NCBI RefSeq assembly: GCF_014656135.1
Contig: NZ_BNBV01000010.1
Coordinates: 103,263-167,262, forward strand
Direction: 5' to 3'
DNA: 64,000 bases
DNA from: Streptomyces thermodiastaticus
Lineage (GTDB): Bacteria; Actinomycetota; Actinomycetes; Streptomycetales; Streptomycetaceae
Notes under the pieces: generated by a model
Seen by the model: the letters and a program-made list of their open reading frames with translations, nothing else
Databases searched by the model: none
Told to the model about the DNA's origin: nothing
In this document: piece by piece, positions 17,057 to 25,723 of the stretch
Layout of the letters: the number at the start of each line of letters is the position of its first letter
Position numbering within the stretch: the stretch's first letter is position 1
Translations under genes and position numbers: made by a program

Positions 17057-18442
17057 ATGACGGCTGATCCGATGGCAACAAGGAACACGTCGGCCGATCC
17101 CGGCACGGCGAAGGGCACGTACCGTGAAGTGACCGATCCCCGGGGGCGGGTCTACCGCATCGGGGAGACGGACCGGGACATACTCGGCCATTCCCGCAAG
17201 CTGATGGTCTACCTCCCGTGGGTGGCGATGATGGCCATCAGTGTCTCCGAGTACGCCTACGGTTCCGCGGAGGACACCCTGTCCACGGCGCACGGGTGGA
17301 CGCAGAGCAACACGTTCTGGATCCTCAGCGTCTGGGTGTTCTTCCAGGCGGGCATCGCCTTTCCGGCGGGCTGGCTGCGGGAGAGGGGGATCCTGACGGC
17401 GCGCCGGGCCATGTTCACGGGTGCGGCGATGTGCTTGCTGGGGTTCCTCGCCCTGTCGCACCTGGACAATGTGCTGCTCGCCATCGTCGGTTTCGGTGTG
17501 GTGGGCGGTGTCGGCTCCGGGCTGGTGTACGCGACGTGCATCAATATGGTCGGCAAGTGGTTTCCGGAGCGGCGGGGCGCGAAGACCGGGTTCGTCAACG
17601 GCGGTTTCGCCTACGGCTCGCTGCCGTTCATCTTCATCTTCAACTACGCCTTCGACACCGGCAACTACGACGAGGTGCTGGACCTGATCGGCGTGTATGT
17701 GCTGATCGTGGTGGTGGTGTGCGCGTTCTTCTTCAAGGACCCGCCGAAGAACTGGTGGCCGGCGGACATCGACCCGCTGTCGTACTCCGGCAACAAGCGC
17801 AGCGCGGCGAGCCTGGCCAAGAATCCGCCGGCGGTGCGGCAGTACACACCCAAGGAGGCGATCAGGACCGGCATGCTGCCGCTGATGTGGGTCGCCGTCG
17901 TGATGACGGCGGGTGTGTCGATCTTCGGTATCTCCTTCCAGGTGGACTACGCCAAGGAGATCGGCTTCGGTCCGCTGGTCGCGGCCTCGTCGATGGGCAT
18001 CATGGCGGTGGTCAACGGCGTCGGGCGGGCCGTGGTGGGCTGGCTGTCGGACCTGTGGGGCCGCAAGACCGCGCTGATCTTCGTCATCGTGGTGCTGGGC
18101 CTGGCCCAGTTCGGTGTCATCTGGGCCGGTGACATGAAGAACGAGTGGCTGTTCCTGTTCTTCGCGTTCCTGTCCGGCTTCGGCGGCGGGGCGTTCTACC
18201 CGATGTTCGCGGCTCTGACCCCGGACTACTTCGGCGAGAACTACAACGCCACCAACTACGGCCTGGTCTACAGCGGCAAGCTGGTCAGCGGCCTGTTCGG
18301 CGGCGGTCTCGGCTCGATGGTGGTGGGCGCCTGGGGCTACAACGGGGCCTACGCGCTGGCGGGCGGGATCTCGATGGTGGCGGCGGCGATCGCGCTGCTG
18401 CTGCGGCAGCCCGGCCGGAGCAGGAAGGCGGCGGCCGGCTGA
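17057..18442 (+). CDS. OFA-family MFS transporter, oxalate/formate type
   Basis: A 12-helix major facilitator of the oxalate:formate antiporter group. ATG 17057 is preceded by GAGGAG (17041-17046). After a ~55-residue cytoplasmic lead the first helix carries MVYLPWVAMMAISVSEYAYG, and the inter-helix motif GKWFPERRGAKTGFVNGG between TM4 and TM5 is the OFA hallmark; the second half has GRAVVGWLSDLWGRK. It lies 200 nt after the ligase, with its own possible promoter in the gap, and ends at a bidirectional terminator. Uptake of oxalate, possibly in exchange for formate, fits the operon. Confidence 0.87.
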   Translation: MTADPMATRNTSADPGTAKGTYREVTDPRGRVYRIGETDRDILGHSRKLMVYLPWVAMMAISVSEYAYGSAEDTLSTAHGWTQSNTFWILSVWVFFQAGIAFPAGWLRERGILTARRAMFTGAAMCLLGFLALSHLDNVLLAIVGFGVVGGVGSGLVYATCINMVGKWFPERRGAKTGFVNGGFAYGSLPFIFIFNYAFDTGNYDEVLDLIGVYVLIVVVVCAFFFKDPPKNWWPADIDPLSYSGNKRSAASLAKNPPAVRQYTPKEAIRTGMLPLMWVAVVMTAGVSIFGISFQVDYAKEIGFGPLVAASSMGIMAVVNGVGRAVVGWLSDLWGRKTALIFVIVVLGLAQFGVIWAGDMKNEWLFLFFAFLSGFGGGAFYPMFAALTPDYFGENYNATNYGLVYSGKLVSGLFGGGLGSMVVGAWGYNGAYALAGGISMVAAAIALLLRQPGRSRKAAAG

Positions 18443-18462
18443 CACAGTCGGTGCCACGTGAG

Positions 18463-18496
18463 GGGGGGCCTGTCCGCGGGTGCGGGCAGGCCCCCC
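18463..18496. terminator. Bidirectional terminator between oxalate operon and ebo-type cluster
   Basis: A 10-bp GC stem (18463-18472 with 18487-18496, GGGGGGCCTG/CAGGCCCCCC) with a 14-nt loop in the 65-nt gap between two convergent genes. It can serve the OFA transporter on the plus strand and the Tat-exported isomerase-like gene on the minus strand. Confidence 0.8.
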
Positions 18497-18507
18497 TCAG
18501 GTGTGCG

Positions 18508-19659
18508 TTACGTGCGGCGGCGCAGGGCGGCCAGGTTGCGGTAGCCGATCCGCGCGTACTCCAGGGACTGGCCCAGGTCGGTGCTGCTGGGCGCGTTGTC
18601 CTGCTCGACCATCGGGTTGTGGTAGGTGCGGTGGCCGACGCGGGTGAAGAACGTCGTGTAGTCGATCACGCCGGTGCCGAACGGGACCATCTCGTAGCCC
18701 TGCCCGTTGGTGGTGTCGACCACGCCGTCCTTGGCGTGGAAGAGCGGGTAGCGCTTGTTGTGGCGGGCGACCAGACCCGCCGGGTCGAAGACGTTCTCCC
18801 GCACGGAGCCGTCGTGGGCGGTGTAGGTGCGGAACTTGTACTGGGCCACGTGCGCCCAGTAGATGTCCATCTCCAGCCAGACCAGTTCGGGGTCGGTGAC
18901 GGTGAGGAAGTACTCGAGTCTGCGGATGCCGGAGCTGCGGGTGGGCCGGCCCCGGTCGTCCAGCGGGCCGCCGTCGAGCAGGAAGCTGTAGGCGGCGTCG
19001 TGGTTGTGGGTGTACAGCTTGATGCCGGCGCGGCGGGCGATCTCACCGAGGGTGTTCCACTTGTCGGCGGCCACGTCCCAGTCGCTGCGGTAGGGGCTGT
19101 CGGTGGGGTCGGCACCGGTGCCCATGTGGTCCATGCCGAGGATGTTCGCGATCTCCAGGTGTTTCTTGAAGGTGTCGAGGTCCTGTCCGGTCAGCGGCCA
19201 GGACGGCGGGATGAAGCCGTGGTTGCCCTGGGCGCGCAGCCCGCTGTCGTCCAGCCAGCGGCGCAGCAGCCTGGCGCCCTTGACGTTCTCCAGGTCGGCG
19301 CCGCCGGGCGCGTTGGGGTGCTGGGCGTAGCCGGCAAACTCCACCTGCCGGTAGCCGAACCGGGCCAGCTGCTCGAACACGGCGCGGAAGCCGGAGGGCA
19401 GCGGGGTGGACAGCGGGTCGCGTCCGGTGGCGTCGCGGACGGTGTAGAGGATGATGCCGCGCTTGTCGGCGGGGACGAGGACCTTCCCCTTTCCGTGGGT
19501 GGTGGAGGAGGGTGCGGCGTGCACGGGGCTCGCGCCGAAGACGGGGGCGGCGATCGCACCGGCGGCGGCCGCGGTGCAGGTGCTCAGGAAGCGGCGGCGG
19601 TCGATGCCGAGGCTGCGGCGCAGCCGCTCGTCGTGGTCGGTGCCGTGGAAGTCGTTCAC
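18508..19659 (-). CDS. Tat-exported TIM-barrel protein (sugar phosphate isomerase/epimerase family)
   Basis: A 383-aa protein with a twin-arginine signal (DRRRFLS at 20-26, then an Ala-rich hydrophobic stretch to about residue 48), so it is exported folded. The mature part is an AP endonuclease 2-type TIM barrel: FGYRQVEFAGYAQ, LGMDHMGTG, YTHNHDAAYSF, LVWLEMDIYWAHVAQ, FHAKD; these stretches hold the Glu/Asp/His metal ligands typical of xylose-isomerase-like enzymes. Last gene of the eight-gene ebo-type operon; its ATG overlaps the preceding stop by 4 nt. A cofactor-binding export signal suggests it works on the sugar moiety of a metabolite outside the membrane. Substrate unknown. Confidence 0.85.
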   Translation of the reverse strand: MNDFHGTDHDERLRRSLGIDRRRFLSTCTAAAAGAIAAPVFGASPVHAAPSSTTHGKGKVLVPADKRGIILYTVRDATGRDPLSTPLPSGFRAVFEQLARFGYRQVEFAGYAQHPNAPGGADLENVKGARLLRRWLDDSGLRAQGNHGFIPPSWPLTGQDLDTFKKHLEIANILGMDHMGTGADPTDSPYRSDWDVAADKWNTLGEIARRAGIKLYTHNHDAAYSFLLDGGPLDDRGRPTRSSGIRRLEYFLTVTDPELVWLEMDIYWAHVAQYKFRTYTAHDGSVRENVFDPAGLVARHNKRYPLFHAKDGVVDTTNGQGYEMVPFGTGVIDYTTFFTRVGHRTYHNPMVEQDNAPSSTDLGQSLEYARIGYRNLAALRRRT

Positions 19660-21065
19660 GGTGTCCTCTCTCCTGATGTGGCGTCGGGTGTGCCGAGACC
19701 GGCGAGACGGAGCAGCAGTGACTTCACGTCGGTGGCCGCGATCCGGTCACCGACGGCGTGGGGGGTGGAGCTGATGAGGAGCGGGCCGTCGTCGTCGCTC
19801 GCGGGCAGGCGGCCGTGGCTGCCACGCACCGGGGACGGGTCCAGCGGGACGACCGCCATGCGGTAGCGCAGCCCGAGTTTCTTGCGGACCAGGGCCGAGG
19901 CCGCGCGGAGCTTGACGTAGGGGTCGAGCGGGTCCATGAACAGCTCGGCCGGGTCGTAACCGGGTTTGCGGTGGATCTCCACCATGCGGGCGAAGTCGGG
20001 GGCGCGGGCGTCGTCGAGCCAGTAGTAGTAGGTGAACCAGGCGTCCGGTTCGGCGACGGCGACCAGGTCGCCCGAGCGCGGGTGGTCGAGGTGGTGGGCC
20101 TTCTTGCCGGTGTCGTCGAGGAGCCGGTCGATGCCGGGCAGGCCGTCGAGGGCGTCCCGGGCCGCGTCCAGATCCTGCGGGCGGCGCACGTACACGTGGG
20201 CGATCTGGTGGTCGGCGACGGCGAAGGCACGCGAGGTGGTGGGGTCCAGGTACTCCATGCCGTCCTGGGTGTGCACCTGGAGCAGGCCGGCGCGGCGCAG
20301 GGCGCGGTTGATGTCGACGGGCCGGTCGGCGCGGGTGATGCCGTACTCCGACAGGGCGACGACGGTGCGGCCCTCGGCGCGGGCGTCGTCCAGCAGCGGG
20401 GCGAGGACGGCGTCCAGGTCGGCGGCGGCGCGGTGCGAGCGGGGGTCGTCGGGGCCGTAGCGCTGCAGGTCGTAGTCGAGGTGGGGCAGGTAGGCCAGGG
20501 TCAGGTCGGGGTCGCGGGTGGCGAGCACATGGCGGGTGGCGTCGGTGATCCACTGCGAGGAGGCGATCCCGGCACCCGGACCCCAGTAGCTGAACAGCGG
20601 GAACGTGCCGAAGCGCGCGGTGAGTTCGTCGTGCAGGGCCGGGGGCCGGGTGTAGCAGTCGGGTTCCTTGCGGCCGTCGGCGTGGTAGACGGGCCGGGGG
20701 GTGACCGTCCAGTCGGTGTCGGCGCCCATGGCGTACCACCAGCAGATGTTGGCGACCGTGTAGCCGGGGTGGGCGCGGCGGGCGGCGTCCCAGATCTTGT
20801 CGCCGGCGACGAGCCGGTTGTGCTGCCGCCACAGCAGCGCCTCGCCGAGGTCGCGGAAGTACCAGCCGTTGCCGACGATGCCGTGTTCGGCGGGGGTGGT
20901 GCCGGTGAGGAAGGTGGACTGCACCGAGCAGGTCACCGCGGGCAGCACGGGGTCGAGCGGGGCCTGCGAGCCGGACGCGGCGAGCGCGGCCATGCGGGGC
21001 ATGTGCCGCAGCAGCCGCGGGGTGAGACCGACGACGTCGAGGACGAGCAGCGGGGTGGGGCTCAT
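19656..21065 (-). CDS. Alkaline phosphatase superfamily hydrolase of the ebo-type cluster
   Basis: A 469-aa nucleotide pyrophosphatase/phosphodiesterase-like protein. Metal-site elements are visible: LLVLDVVGL (Asp10), the nucleophile region CSVQSTFLTGTTPAEHGIVG (Ser50/Thr51), YLPHLDYDLQRYG, SEYGITR in place of the usual SDHG, and ADHQIAHVYV. No signal peptide, so it acts in the cytoplasm. It probably cleaves a phosphodiester or phosphomonoester of the cluster product, for example one built from inositol phosphate. Start ATG 21065 overlaps the eboE-like stop by 4 nt; its stop overlaps the next start by 4 nt. In cyanobacterial ebo clusters the same superfamily also occurs. Confidence 0.82.
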   Translation of the reverse strand: MSPTPLLVLDVVGLTPRLLRHMPRMAALAASGSQAPLDPVLPAVTCSVQSTFLTGTTPAEHGIVGNGWYFRDLGEALLWRQHNRLVAGDKIWDAARRAHPGYTVANICWWYAMGADTDWTVTPRPVYHADGRKEPDCYTRPPALHDELTARFGTFPLFSYWGPGAGIASSQWITDATRHVLATRDPDLTLAYLPHLDYDLQRYGPDDPRSHRAAADLDAVLAPLLDDARAEGRTVVALSEYGITRADRPVDINRALRRAGLLQVHTQDGMEYLDPTTSRAFAVADHQIAHVYVRRPQDLDAARDALDGLPGIDRLLDDTGKKAHHLDHPRSGDLVAVAEPDAWFTYYYWLDDARAPDFARMVEIHRKPGYDPAELFMDPLDPYVKLRAASALVRKKLGLRYRMAVVPLDPSPVRGSHGRLPASDDDGPLLISSTPHAVGDRIAATDVKSLLLRLAGLGTPDATSGERTP

Positions 21066-22231
21066 GGCAGTTCCTTCAGGCCGAGTCCGGTCACAAGGTC
21101 GCGGGCGAGGGTGAGTTCGGCGGCGATGCCGTCGGTGAGCTGGGTGCGGGCGCGGGGCCGCAGCGCGGGCGGGAGGGCCTGCCAGGTGTAGGTCTCCACC
21201 TCCAGGTGGTGGGTGAGCGGGTGTTCGCCGCCGACCAGCCGGGTCAGCGCGGCCCGCAGCACGGGCAGGGTGGAGGTGAGGGGCTGGGCGGGGTCGGCGT
21301 GCAGGGGGACGTGGAAGTGGGCGCGCCAGGGAGCGGTGTCCGGCAGGCGGGTGCCGGCGAGGGCCTGGCCGAGGTCGTCGGTGCCGGCGAGGCCGTCCGG
21401 GGTGAGGGTGCGGGTCTGGTGCAGGAAGCGGGGTTCGTCGAAGGCGGCGAGGGCCGCGCGGACCTCGGGGCGGTCGGGGTGCTCGGCGTGCAGGGCGGCC
21501 GACAGCTGGGCCTTGACGACGGGGATCGCGGCGTCGGTGAGGATGTCCAGCGCGGTGTCCGGGTCCTCGAAAGCGGTCGCCAGGTGGCAGGTGTCCAGGC
21601 ACACGCCGATGCGGTCGTGGCCGATCGCGGTCAGCGGGGCGACGGCGTCGCGGGTGGTCTCCACCACGCAGCCGGGTTCGGGTTCCAGGCCGATGCGCAC
21701 CGAACGGCCGGTGAGGTCCTGCAGCGCGTCGAGGCGCTCGCCGAGGGTGCGCAGCGCGGCGTACGCGGCGCGGGCGCGGTCGTCGTCGCAGGCGGTGCGC
21801 CAGGCCAGCGGCAGGGTGGAGACGGTGCCGTCGGTGACGTCGTCGGGCAGCAGGCCGGCCAGGACGCGGGCGAGGGAGGTGGTGTGTTCCAGGCGTTCGG
21901 GGTCGGCCCAGTCGGGCCGGTAGACGCGGTACTTGACCTCGCTGGCGCCGAAGCCCTGGTAGGGGAAGCCGTTGAGGGTGACGACCTCCAGGCCGCGCCG
22001 GTCGAGTGCGGCGCGCAAGGTGCGCAGCGCGGCCGGGTCGGCGGCCAGGGTGCGGGCGGCGTCGCGGGCGAGCCACAGGCCGATGCCGAGCCGGTCGCGG
22101 CCCAGGCGGCGGCGGACCGGCTCGCAGTGGTCGCGCAGCTGGGCCAGGACGCCGTCGAGGGTTTCCGCGGGGTGGACGTTGGTGCAGTAGGCGAGGTGGA
22201 CGATCGAGCCGTCGGGGTGTCTGAACCGCAT
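21062..22231 (-). CDS. eboE: Metabolite traffic protein EboE-like, TIM barrel
   Basis: A 389-aa protein that begins with the EboE-type opening FRHPDGSIVHLAYCTNVHPAETLDGV and carries xylose-isomerase-like metal stretches: LNGFPYQGFG, LEPEPGCVVET, VCLDTCHLATAFE and a C-terminal HHLEVETYTW. The EboE family is known only from ebo gene clusters and has no assigned reaction. In Nostoc punctiforme the ebo genes are needed to move a scytonemin precursor to the periplasm. GGGGAG sits 6 nt before the ATG; 3 nt separate it from the TatD-like gene upstream. Confidence 0.82.
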   Translation of the reverse strand: MRFRHPDGSIVHLAYCTNVHPAETLDGVLAQLRDHCEPVRRRLGRDRLGIGLWLARDAARTLAADPAALRTLRAALDRRGLEVVTLNGFPYQGFGASEVKYRVYRPDWADPERLEHTTSLARVLAGLLPDDVTDGTVSTLPLAWRTACDDDRARAAYAALRTLGERLDALQDLTGRSVRIGLEPEPGCVVETTRDAVAPLTAIGHDRIGVCLDTCHLATAFEDPDTALDILTDAAIPVVKAQLSAALHAEHPDRPEVRAALAAFDEPRFLHQTRTLTPDGLAGTDDLGQALAGTRLPDTAPWRAHFHVPLHADPAQPLTSTLPVLRAALTRLVGGEHPLTHHLEVETYTWQALPPALRPRARTQLTDGIAAELTLARDLVTGLGLKELP

Positions 22232-22234
22232 GGC

Positions 22235-23083
22235 TCACTCCCCGCCGCGCAGCACGGAGTTGCCCTCGTGCGTGCCGCCCGGCGGGGTGACGTTCAGGTC
22301 CAGGCGTCCGCTCAGGCCGTAGAAGGCGACCGGGTTGCGCCACAGCACCAGGTCGACGGTGTCCTCGTCGAAGCCCTCGGCCAGCATCAGGTCGGCCACC
22401 TTGCGGGTCTTGAGCGGGTCGCTCCTGCCCCAGTCGGCGGCGGAGTTCACCAGCACCCGCTCGGGCCCGTAGACGCGCAGCAGGGCGACCATGCGGGCCT
22501 CGTCCATCTTGGTGTCGGGGTAGACGGAGAAACCGAGCCAGCAGCCGGAGTCCTTGGCTTCCTTGACGGTGGTCTCGTTGAGGTGGTCGACCAGGACGCG
22601 GTCCTCGGGCAGCGCGGACTCGCGGACCACGTCCAGGGTGCGGCGCAGCCCGGCGAGCTTGTCGCGGTGCGGGGTGTGCACCAGTGCGGGCAGGCCGTGG
22701 TCGGCGGCGAGCTGCAGCTGGGCGGCGAGCGCGGTGTCCTCGGCGGGGGTCATCGCGTCGTAGCCGATCTCGCCGACGGCGACGACCCGGTCCTTGACGA
22801 GGTAGCGGGGCAGTTCGTCGAGGACGGGCCGGCAGCGCGGGTCGTTGGCCTCCTTCGGGTTCAGTGCGAGCGTGCAGTGGTGGGCGATGCCGTACTGGGC
22901 GGCACGGAAGGGTTCCCAGCCCAGCAGGGAGTCGAAGTAGTCGTAGAAGGAGGCGGGCGAGGTGCGGGGCTGGCCGAGCCAGAACGCCGGCTCGACCAGG
23001 GCGCGCACCCCGGCGGCGTACATGGCCTCGTAGTCGTCGGTGGTCCTCGACGTCATGTGGATGTGGGGGTCGAAGATGCGCAT
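22235..23083 (-). CDS. eboB: TatD-family metal hydrolase, EboB-like
   Basis: A 282-aa amidohydrolase-fold enzyme. Metal-binding stretches typical of TatD are present: FDPHIHM near the N-terminus, VGEIGYDAM, PALVHTPHRDK, LVDHLNETTV and NSAADWGRSDP near the C-terminus. TatD proteins are general phosphoesterases or nucleases, but this branch is confined to ebo clusters. The ATG shares one base with the EboA stop (TGATG), so the genes are translationally coupled. A role in hydrolysing an intermediate of the cluster product is inferred from context only. Confidence 0.85.
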   Translation of the reverse strand: MRIFDPHIHMTSRTTDDYEAMYAAGVRALVEPAFWLGQPRTSPASFYDYFDSLLGWEPFRAAQYGIAHHCTLALNPKEANDPRCRPVLDELPRYLVKDRVVAVGEIGYDAMTPAEDTALAAQLQLAADHGLPALVHTPHRDKLAGLRRTLDVVRESALPEDRVLVDHLNETTVKEAKDSGCWLGFSVYPDTKMDEARMVALLRVYGPERVLVNSAADWGRSDPLKTRKVADLMLAEGFDEDTVDLVLWRNPVAFYGLSGRLDLNVTPPGGTHEGNSVLRGGE

Positions 23084-23799
23084 CACGCCTCCTTGCCGTG
23101 GGGACGGGTGCCGTGGGCGCGGTCGGTGCCGTGCGGCGGGGTGGCGGTGGCCAGGGCCAGGACGCGCTGCAGGCCGTCCGGGACGCCGCGGCCGGCGGCG
23201 GTGCGTTCGGCGGCGTAGTCGCCGAGCATGCGGGCGAGTTCCGCATCGCCGGCGGCGCGGCGCTCCAGGCCGGCCACGGTGTCCACGGGCACCCCGGTGA
23301 ACAGGCATTTGAGCACGGCGTGCCGCCAGGCGTGGGCGGGCAGGTGCCGGGCGGCGTACGGGCCGACGGCGGCGGCGAGCAGCCGGGTGTCGTTGGTGCG
23401 CAGGGCGTCCTCGACGAGCGGCAGGGCGTCGGGGCCGGTCACCAGGTGGGGCAGGGCGTGCAGCACGGCGCGGCGTTCGTCGGCGGTGCCGTGGCGGTAG
23501 ACGCGGGTGAGGGCGTCGGTGCCGGCGCGGGCCGCGTGCAGGATCAGGACGCGGGCGGCGTCGGCGTGGTCGCTGCCCACGCGGCGGCCGGCCTCGGCCA
23601 GGCGCAGCTCCCACACCGGGATCGGCCGGTCTGCACCGTCGTCGCCGGCGGCCTCCTGGAGTGCCTGGTGCAGCCAGGCGCGGGCGGCGCCGTCCAGGTC
23701 CGCCTCCAGCCGGGTGCGTATGTCGTCGAGTGCGTCCGGCGCGGTGGCCGCCGGGGCGGTGCCGGAGGGGGAGGGGATGGTGTGCGGGGGGTGGATCAT
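23083..23799 (-). CDS. eboA: EboA domain protein
   Basis: A 238-aa, mainly alpha-helical protein with no catalytic motif. Recognisable family stretches are VWELRLAEAGRRVG, ARAGTDALTRVYRHGTADER and HAVLKCLFTGVPVDTVAGL. It looks like a helical-repeat scaffold. EboA marks the ebo cluster and has no known activity; the residues before 20 and after 220 are low-complexity. ATG 23799 overlaps the isomerase stop by 4 nt. I infer a scaffold or carrier role; nothing in the sequence gives a reaction. Confidence 0.83.
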   Translation of the reverse strand: MIHPPHTIPSPSGTAPAATAPDALDDIRTRLEADLDGAARAWLHQALQEAAGDDGADRPIPVWELRLAEAGRRVGSDHADAARVLILHAARAGTDALTRVYRHGTADERRAVLHALPHLVTGPDALPLVEDALRTNDTRLLAAAVGPYAARHLPAHAWRHAVLKCLFTGVPVDTVAGLERRAAGDAELARMLGDYAAERTAAGRGVPDGLQRVLALATATPPHGTDRAHGTRPHGKEA

Positions 23800-24779
23800 C
23801 GCGTGCTCCCTTCGCGGGGTTCGCGGGTGGCGGACGCGGTGGGGGGTGCGGGTGTGCCGGCGGGGGCGGAGGCGGAGGCGGCTGAGTGTGCCGGCGTGCC
23901 GGTGTGTGTGGGTGTGCCCTGTGCGGCGGCGCGCAGGAAGGGCAGAGAGTCGGCCGCGTACCGCGGGCCGGCGTGGGAGTGGCGGGGCAGTTCCACGACG
24001 GTCAGGCCCTGGTAGCCGGTGGCGGCGAGGGCCGCCAGCACGGGCGGGAAGTCGATCTCGCCCTCCCCGAAGGGCAGGTGCTCGTGGACGCCGCGGCGCA
24101 TGTCCTCGATCTGCACATGTTTCAGCCAGGGTGCGGCCCGGCGCACGCAGTCGGCGGGCGGGAGCGGCTCCAGGCACTGGCAGTGACCGATGTCCAGGGT
24201 CAGGCCCAGCTGGTCCGGGTCGCCCAGGGTGCGGCGCAGCCGGTCGAAGTCGTCGAGGGTGGCCAGCAGGTGCCCGGGTTCGGGTTCCACGGCCAGCGGC
24301 ACACCCGCGGCCGCGGCGGCCTGCAGGACCGGGGTCAGGGACTCGGCCAGCCGCTTCCAGGCGGTGTCCTCGTCGGTGCCGGGCGCAAGGACGCCACTGA
24401 AGCAGTGCACCGCGTGGGCTCCGAGGTCGGCGGCCACCTGGACGGCCCGCAGCAGCAGATCGACACGGCGGGCGCGGTCGTCGGGGTCGGCGTCCAGGAG
24501 GGTGGGGCCGTGTTTGCGGCGCGGGTCGAGCACATGGCGGGCGCCGGTCTCCACCGTCACCTGGAGTCCGAGGGCCTGGATGCGGTGCGCCACCCGGCGG
24601 GTGCGGGCCGCCAGGAGGGGGGCGAGCGGGTCCAGGTGCATGTGGTCGAGGGTCAGCCCCACGCCGTCGTAGCCCAGGTCGGCGAGCAGGGCGAGGGCGT
24701 CGTCCAGGCGGAGGTCGGCCAGGCCGTTGGTGCCGTAGCCGAACCGCAGGGGCGTGCCGCCCGTCTCGGGTGCGGTCAT
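23796..24779 (-). CDS. TIM-barrel sugar phosphate isomerase/epimerase in ebo-type cluster
   Basis: A 327-aa enzyme of the AP endonuclease 2 superfamily. It opens with LRFGYGTNGLADLRLDDAL and has metal-ligand stretches VEPEPGHLLATLDD, LTLDIGHCQCL, LKHVQIEDMRRG and LTVVELPRHSH, in the order expected for xylose-isomerase-like barrels. The last ~40 residues are a Pro/Ala/Thr-rich tail. It overlaps both neighbours by 4 nt. Located between the UbiA-like gene and eboA, it may isomerise an inositol- or sugar-derived intermediate; hydroxypyruvate-isomerase or inosose-isomerase activity would be alternatives. Confidence 0.82.
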   Translation of the reverse strand: MTAPETGGTPLRFGYGTNGLADLRLDDALALLADLGYDGVGLTLDHMHLDPLAPLLAARTRRVAHRIQALGLQVTVETGARHVLDPRRKHGPTLLDADPDDRARRVDLLLRAVQVAADLGAHAVHCFSGVLAPGTDEDTAWKRLAESLTPVLQAAAAAGVPLAVEPEPGHLLATLDDFDRLRRTLGDPDQLGLTLDIGHCQCLEPLPPADCVRRAAPWLKHVQIEDMRRGVHEHLPFGEGEIDFPPVLAALAATGYQGLTVVELPRHSHAGPRYAADSLPFLRAAAQGTPTHTGTPAHSAASASAPAGTPAPPTASATREPREGSTR

Positions 24780-25723
24780 GTGACACTCACCTTCCTCGCG
24801 AATCTGCGGGCGAGCGGGGCCAGGGCCGCGGTGAACGCGGCGGTGGCCGGGGCTCCGGCGCGGGCGGCCAGCGCGGCCTGCAACGGGATCGTGGCGCGGA
24901 TGCCGCCGCCCACGGCTCGCTGGGTGAGCGGCGGGGAGGGGTTGAGAGCGGCGTGCAGGCAGGGCCGGGCCCAGGTCGTGGTGTAGGCGGCGGCCAGCAG
25001 AGCGGGCAGAGAGCGCCGCACGGCAGGTGTACGGCGGCGTCCGGGGCGCGGGTGGCGGGTGAGCAGGCCACCGAGGGCGCCGGTGGCGGCCAGGGCCGCC
25101 AGGGGCGCGGCCGGGGAACCGCCTGTGGTCTCGTGGCGGGAGACCGCCGTGACGGCCAGGGTGTGGGCGCCGAGGAGGGCGGCCGAGGGCAGGGCGGCGC
25201 GGGCGCGGCCGGTGGTGGCGGCCGCGCCCAGCAGCAGGTCCAGGCCCCGGGCCGCCGCCATGGCGAACGGGCCGGCCGCCGTGTGTTTCAGGGCCAGGTC
25301 GTACGCCCACACGGTGGCCGCGAGCGAGGCCGCGACCGCCGAGGCAGGGCGGCCCGCGCGGCCTGCGAGGGCCACACCGGCCGCGGTGAGGGCCGCGGCC
25401 GCGGTGAGGGCCGCGGCGGGGCGGATACGGCCCGAGGGCAGCGGGCGGTGCGGGCGCTCCTCGGCGTCCTCGGCGCGGTCGGCCCAGTCGTTGAGGACCA
25501 TGCCTGCCTCGTACAGGCAGGCGGAGGAGCACACGGCGAGCAGGGTGCGGGGTGTGAGGCGCCCGTGGGCGGCCGCGGCACCGGACAGGGTGTCGCCGGG
25601 GACGGTGAGCAGCGCGGGCAGCCGCAGCAGTTCGGCCCAGGCACGCGCAGCGCCGCCGCGCCCGGCCGGCATGTGGGTCTGCGGGCCGGCGGGCCGGGCG
25701 TGCGGCGTGCCGTCCGGCCTCAC
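24776..25723 (-). CDS. eboC: UbiA-like membrane protein, EboC / SCO3242-type
   Basis: A 315-aa integral membrane protein of the UbiA fold. Start GTG 25723 overlaps the preceding TGA (GTGA). The first Asp-rich motif is clear (Asn78, Asp79, Asp82, Asp86, then Arg93-Pro94-Leu95-Pro96), followed by YDLALKHT. I find no second Asp motif (DxxxD) in the C-terminal half, which catalytic UbiA prenyltransferases need. About eight hydrophobic Ala/Leu-rich segments are present. In this cluster it probably attaches a lipid or prenyl group to, or carries across the membrane, a polar head such as inositol phosphate. Confidence 0.83.
   Translation of the reverse strand: MRPDGTPHARPAGPQTHMPAGRGGAARAWAELLRLPALLTVPGDTLSGAAAAHGRLTPRTLLAVCSSACLYEAGMVLNDWADRAEDAEERPHRPLPSGRIRPAAALTAAAALTAAGVALAGRAGRPASAVAASLAATVWAYDLALKHTAAGPFAMAAARGLDLLLGAAATTGRARAALPSAALLGAHTLAVTAVSRHETTGGSPAAPLAALAATGALGGLLTRHPRPGRRRTPAVRRSLPALLAAAYTTTWARPCLHAALNPSPPLTQRAVGGGIRATIPLQAALAARAGAPATAAFTAALAPLARRFARKVSVT

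Noticed and set aside
19656..23246. A 1196-codon minus-strand frame taken as one giant protein
   Set aside because: Only its last 469 residues form a protein (the alkaline-phosphatase-type enzyme from ATG 21065). The upstream part is an out-of-frame shadow of the eboE and eboB genes.
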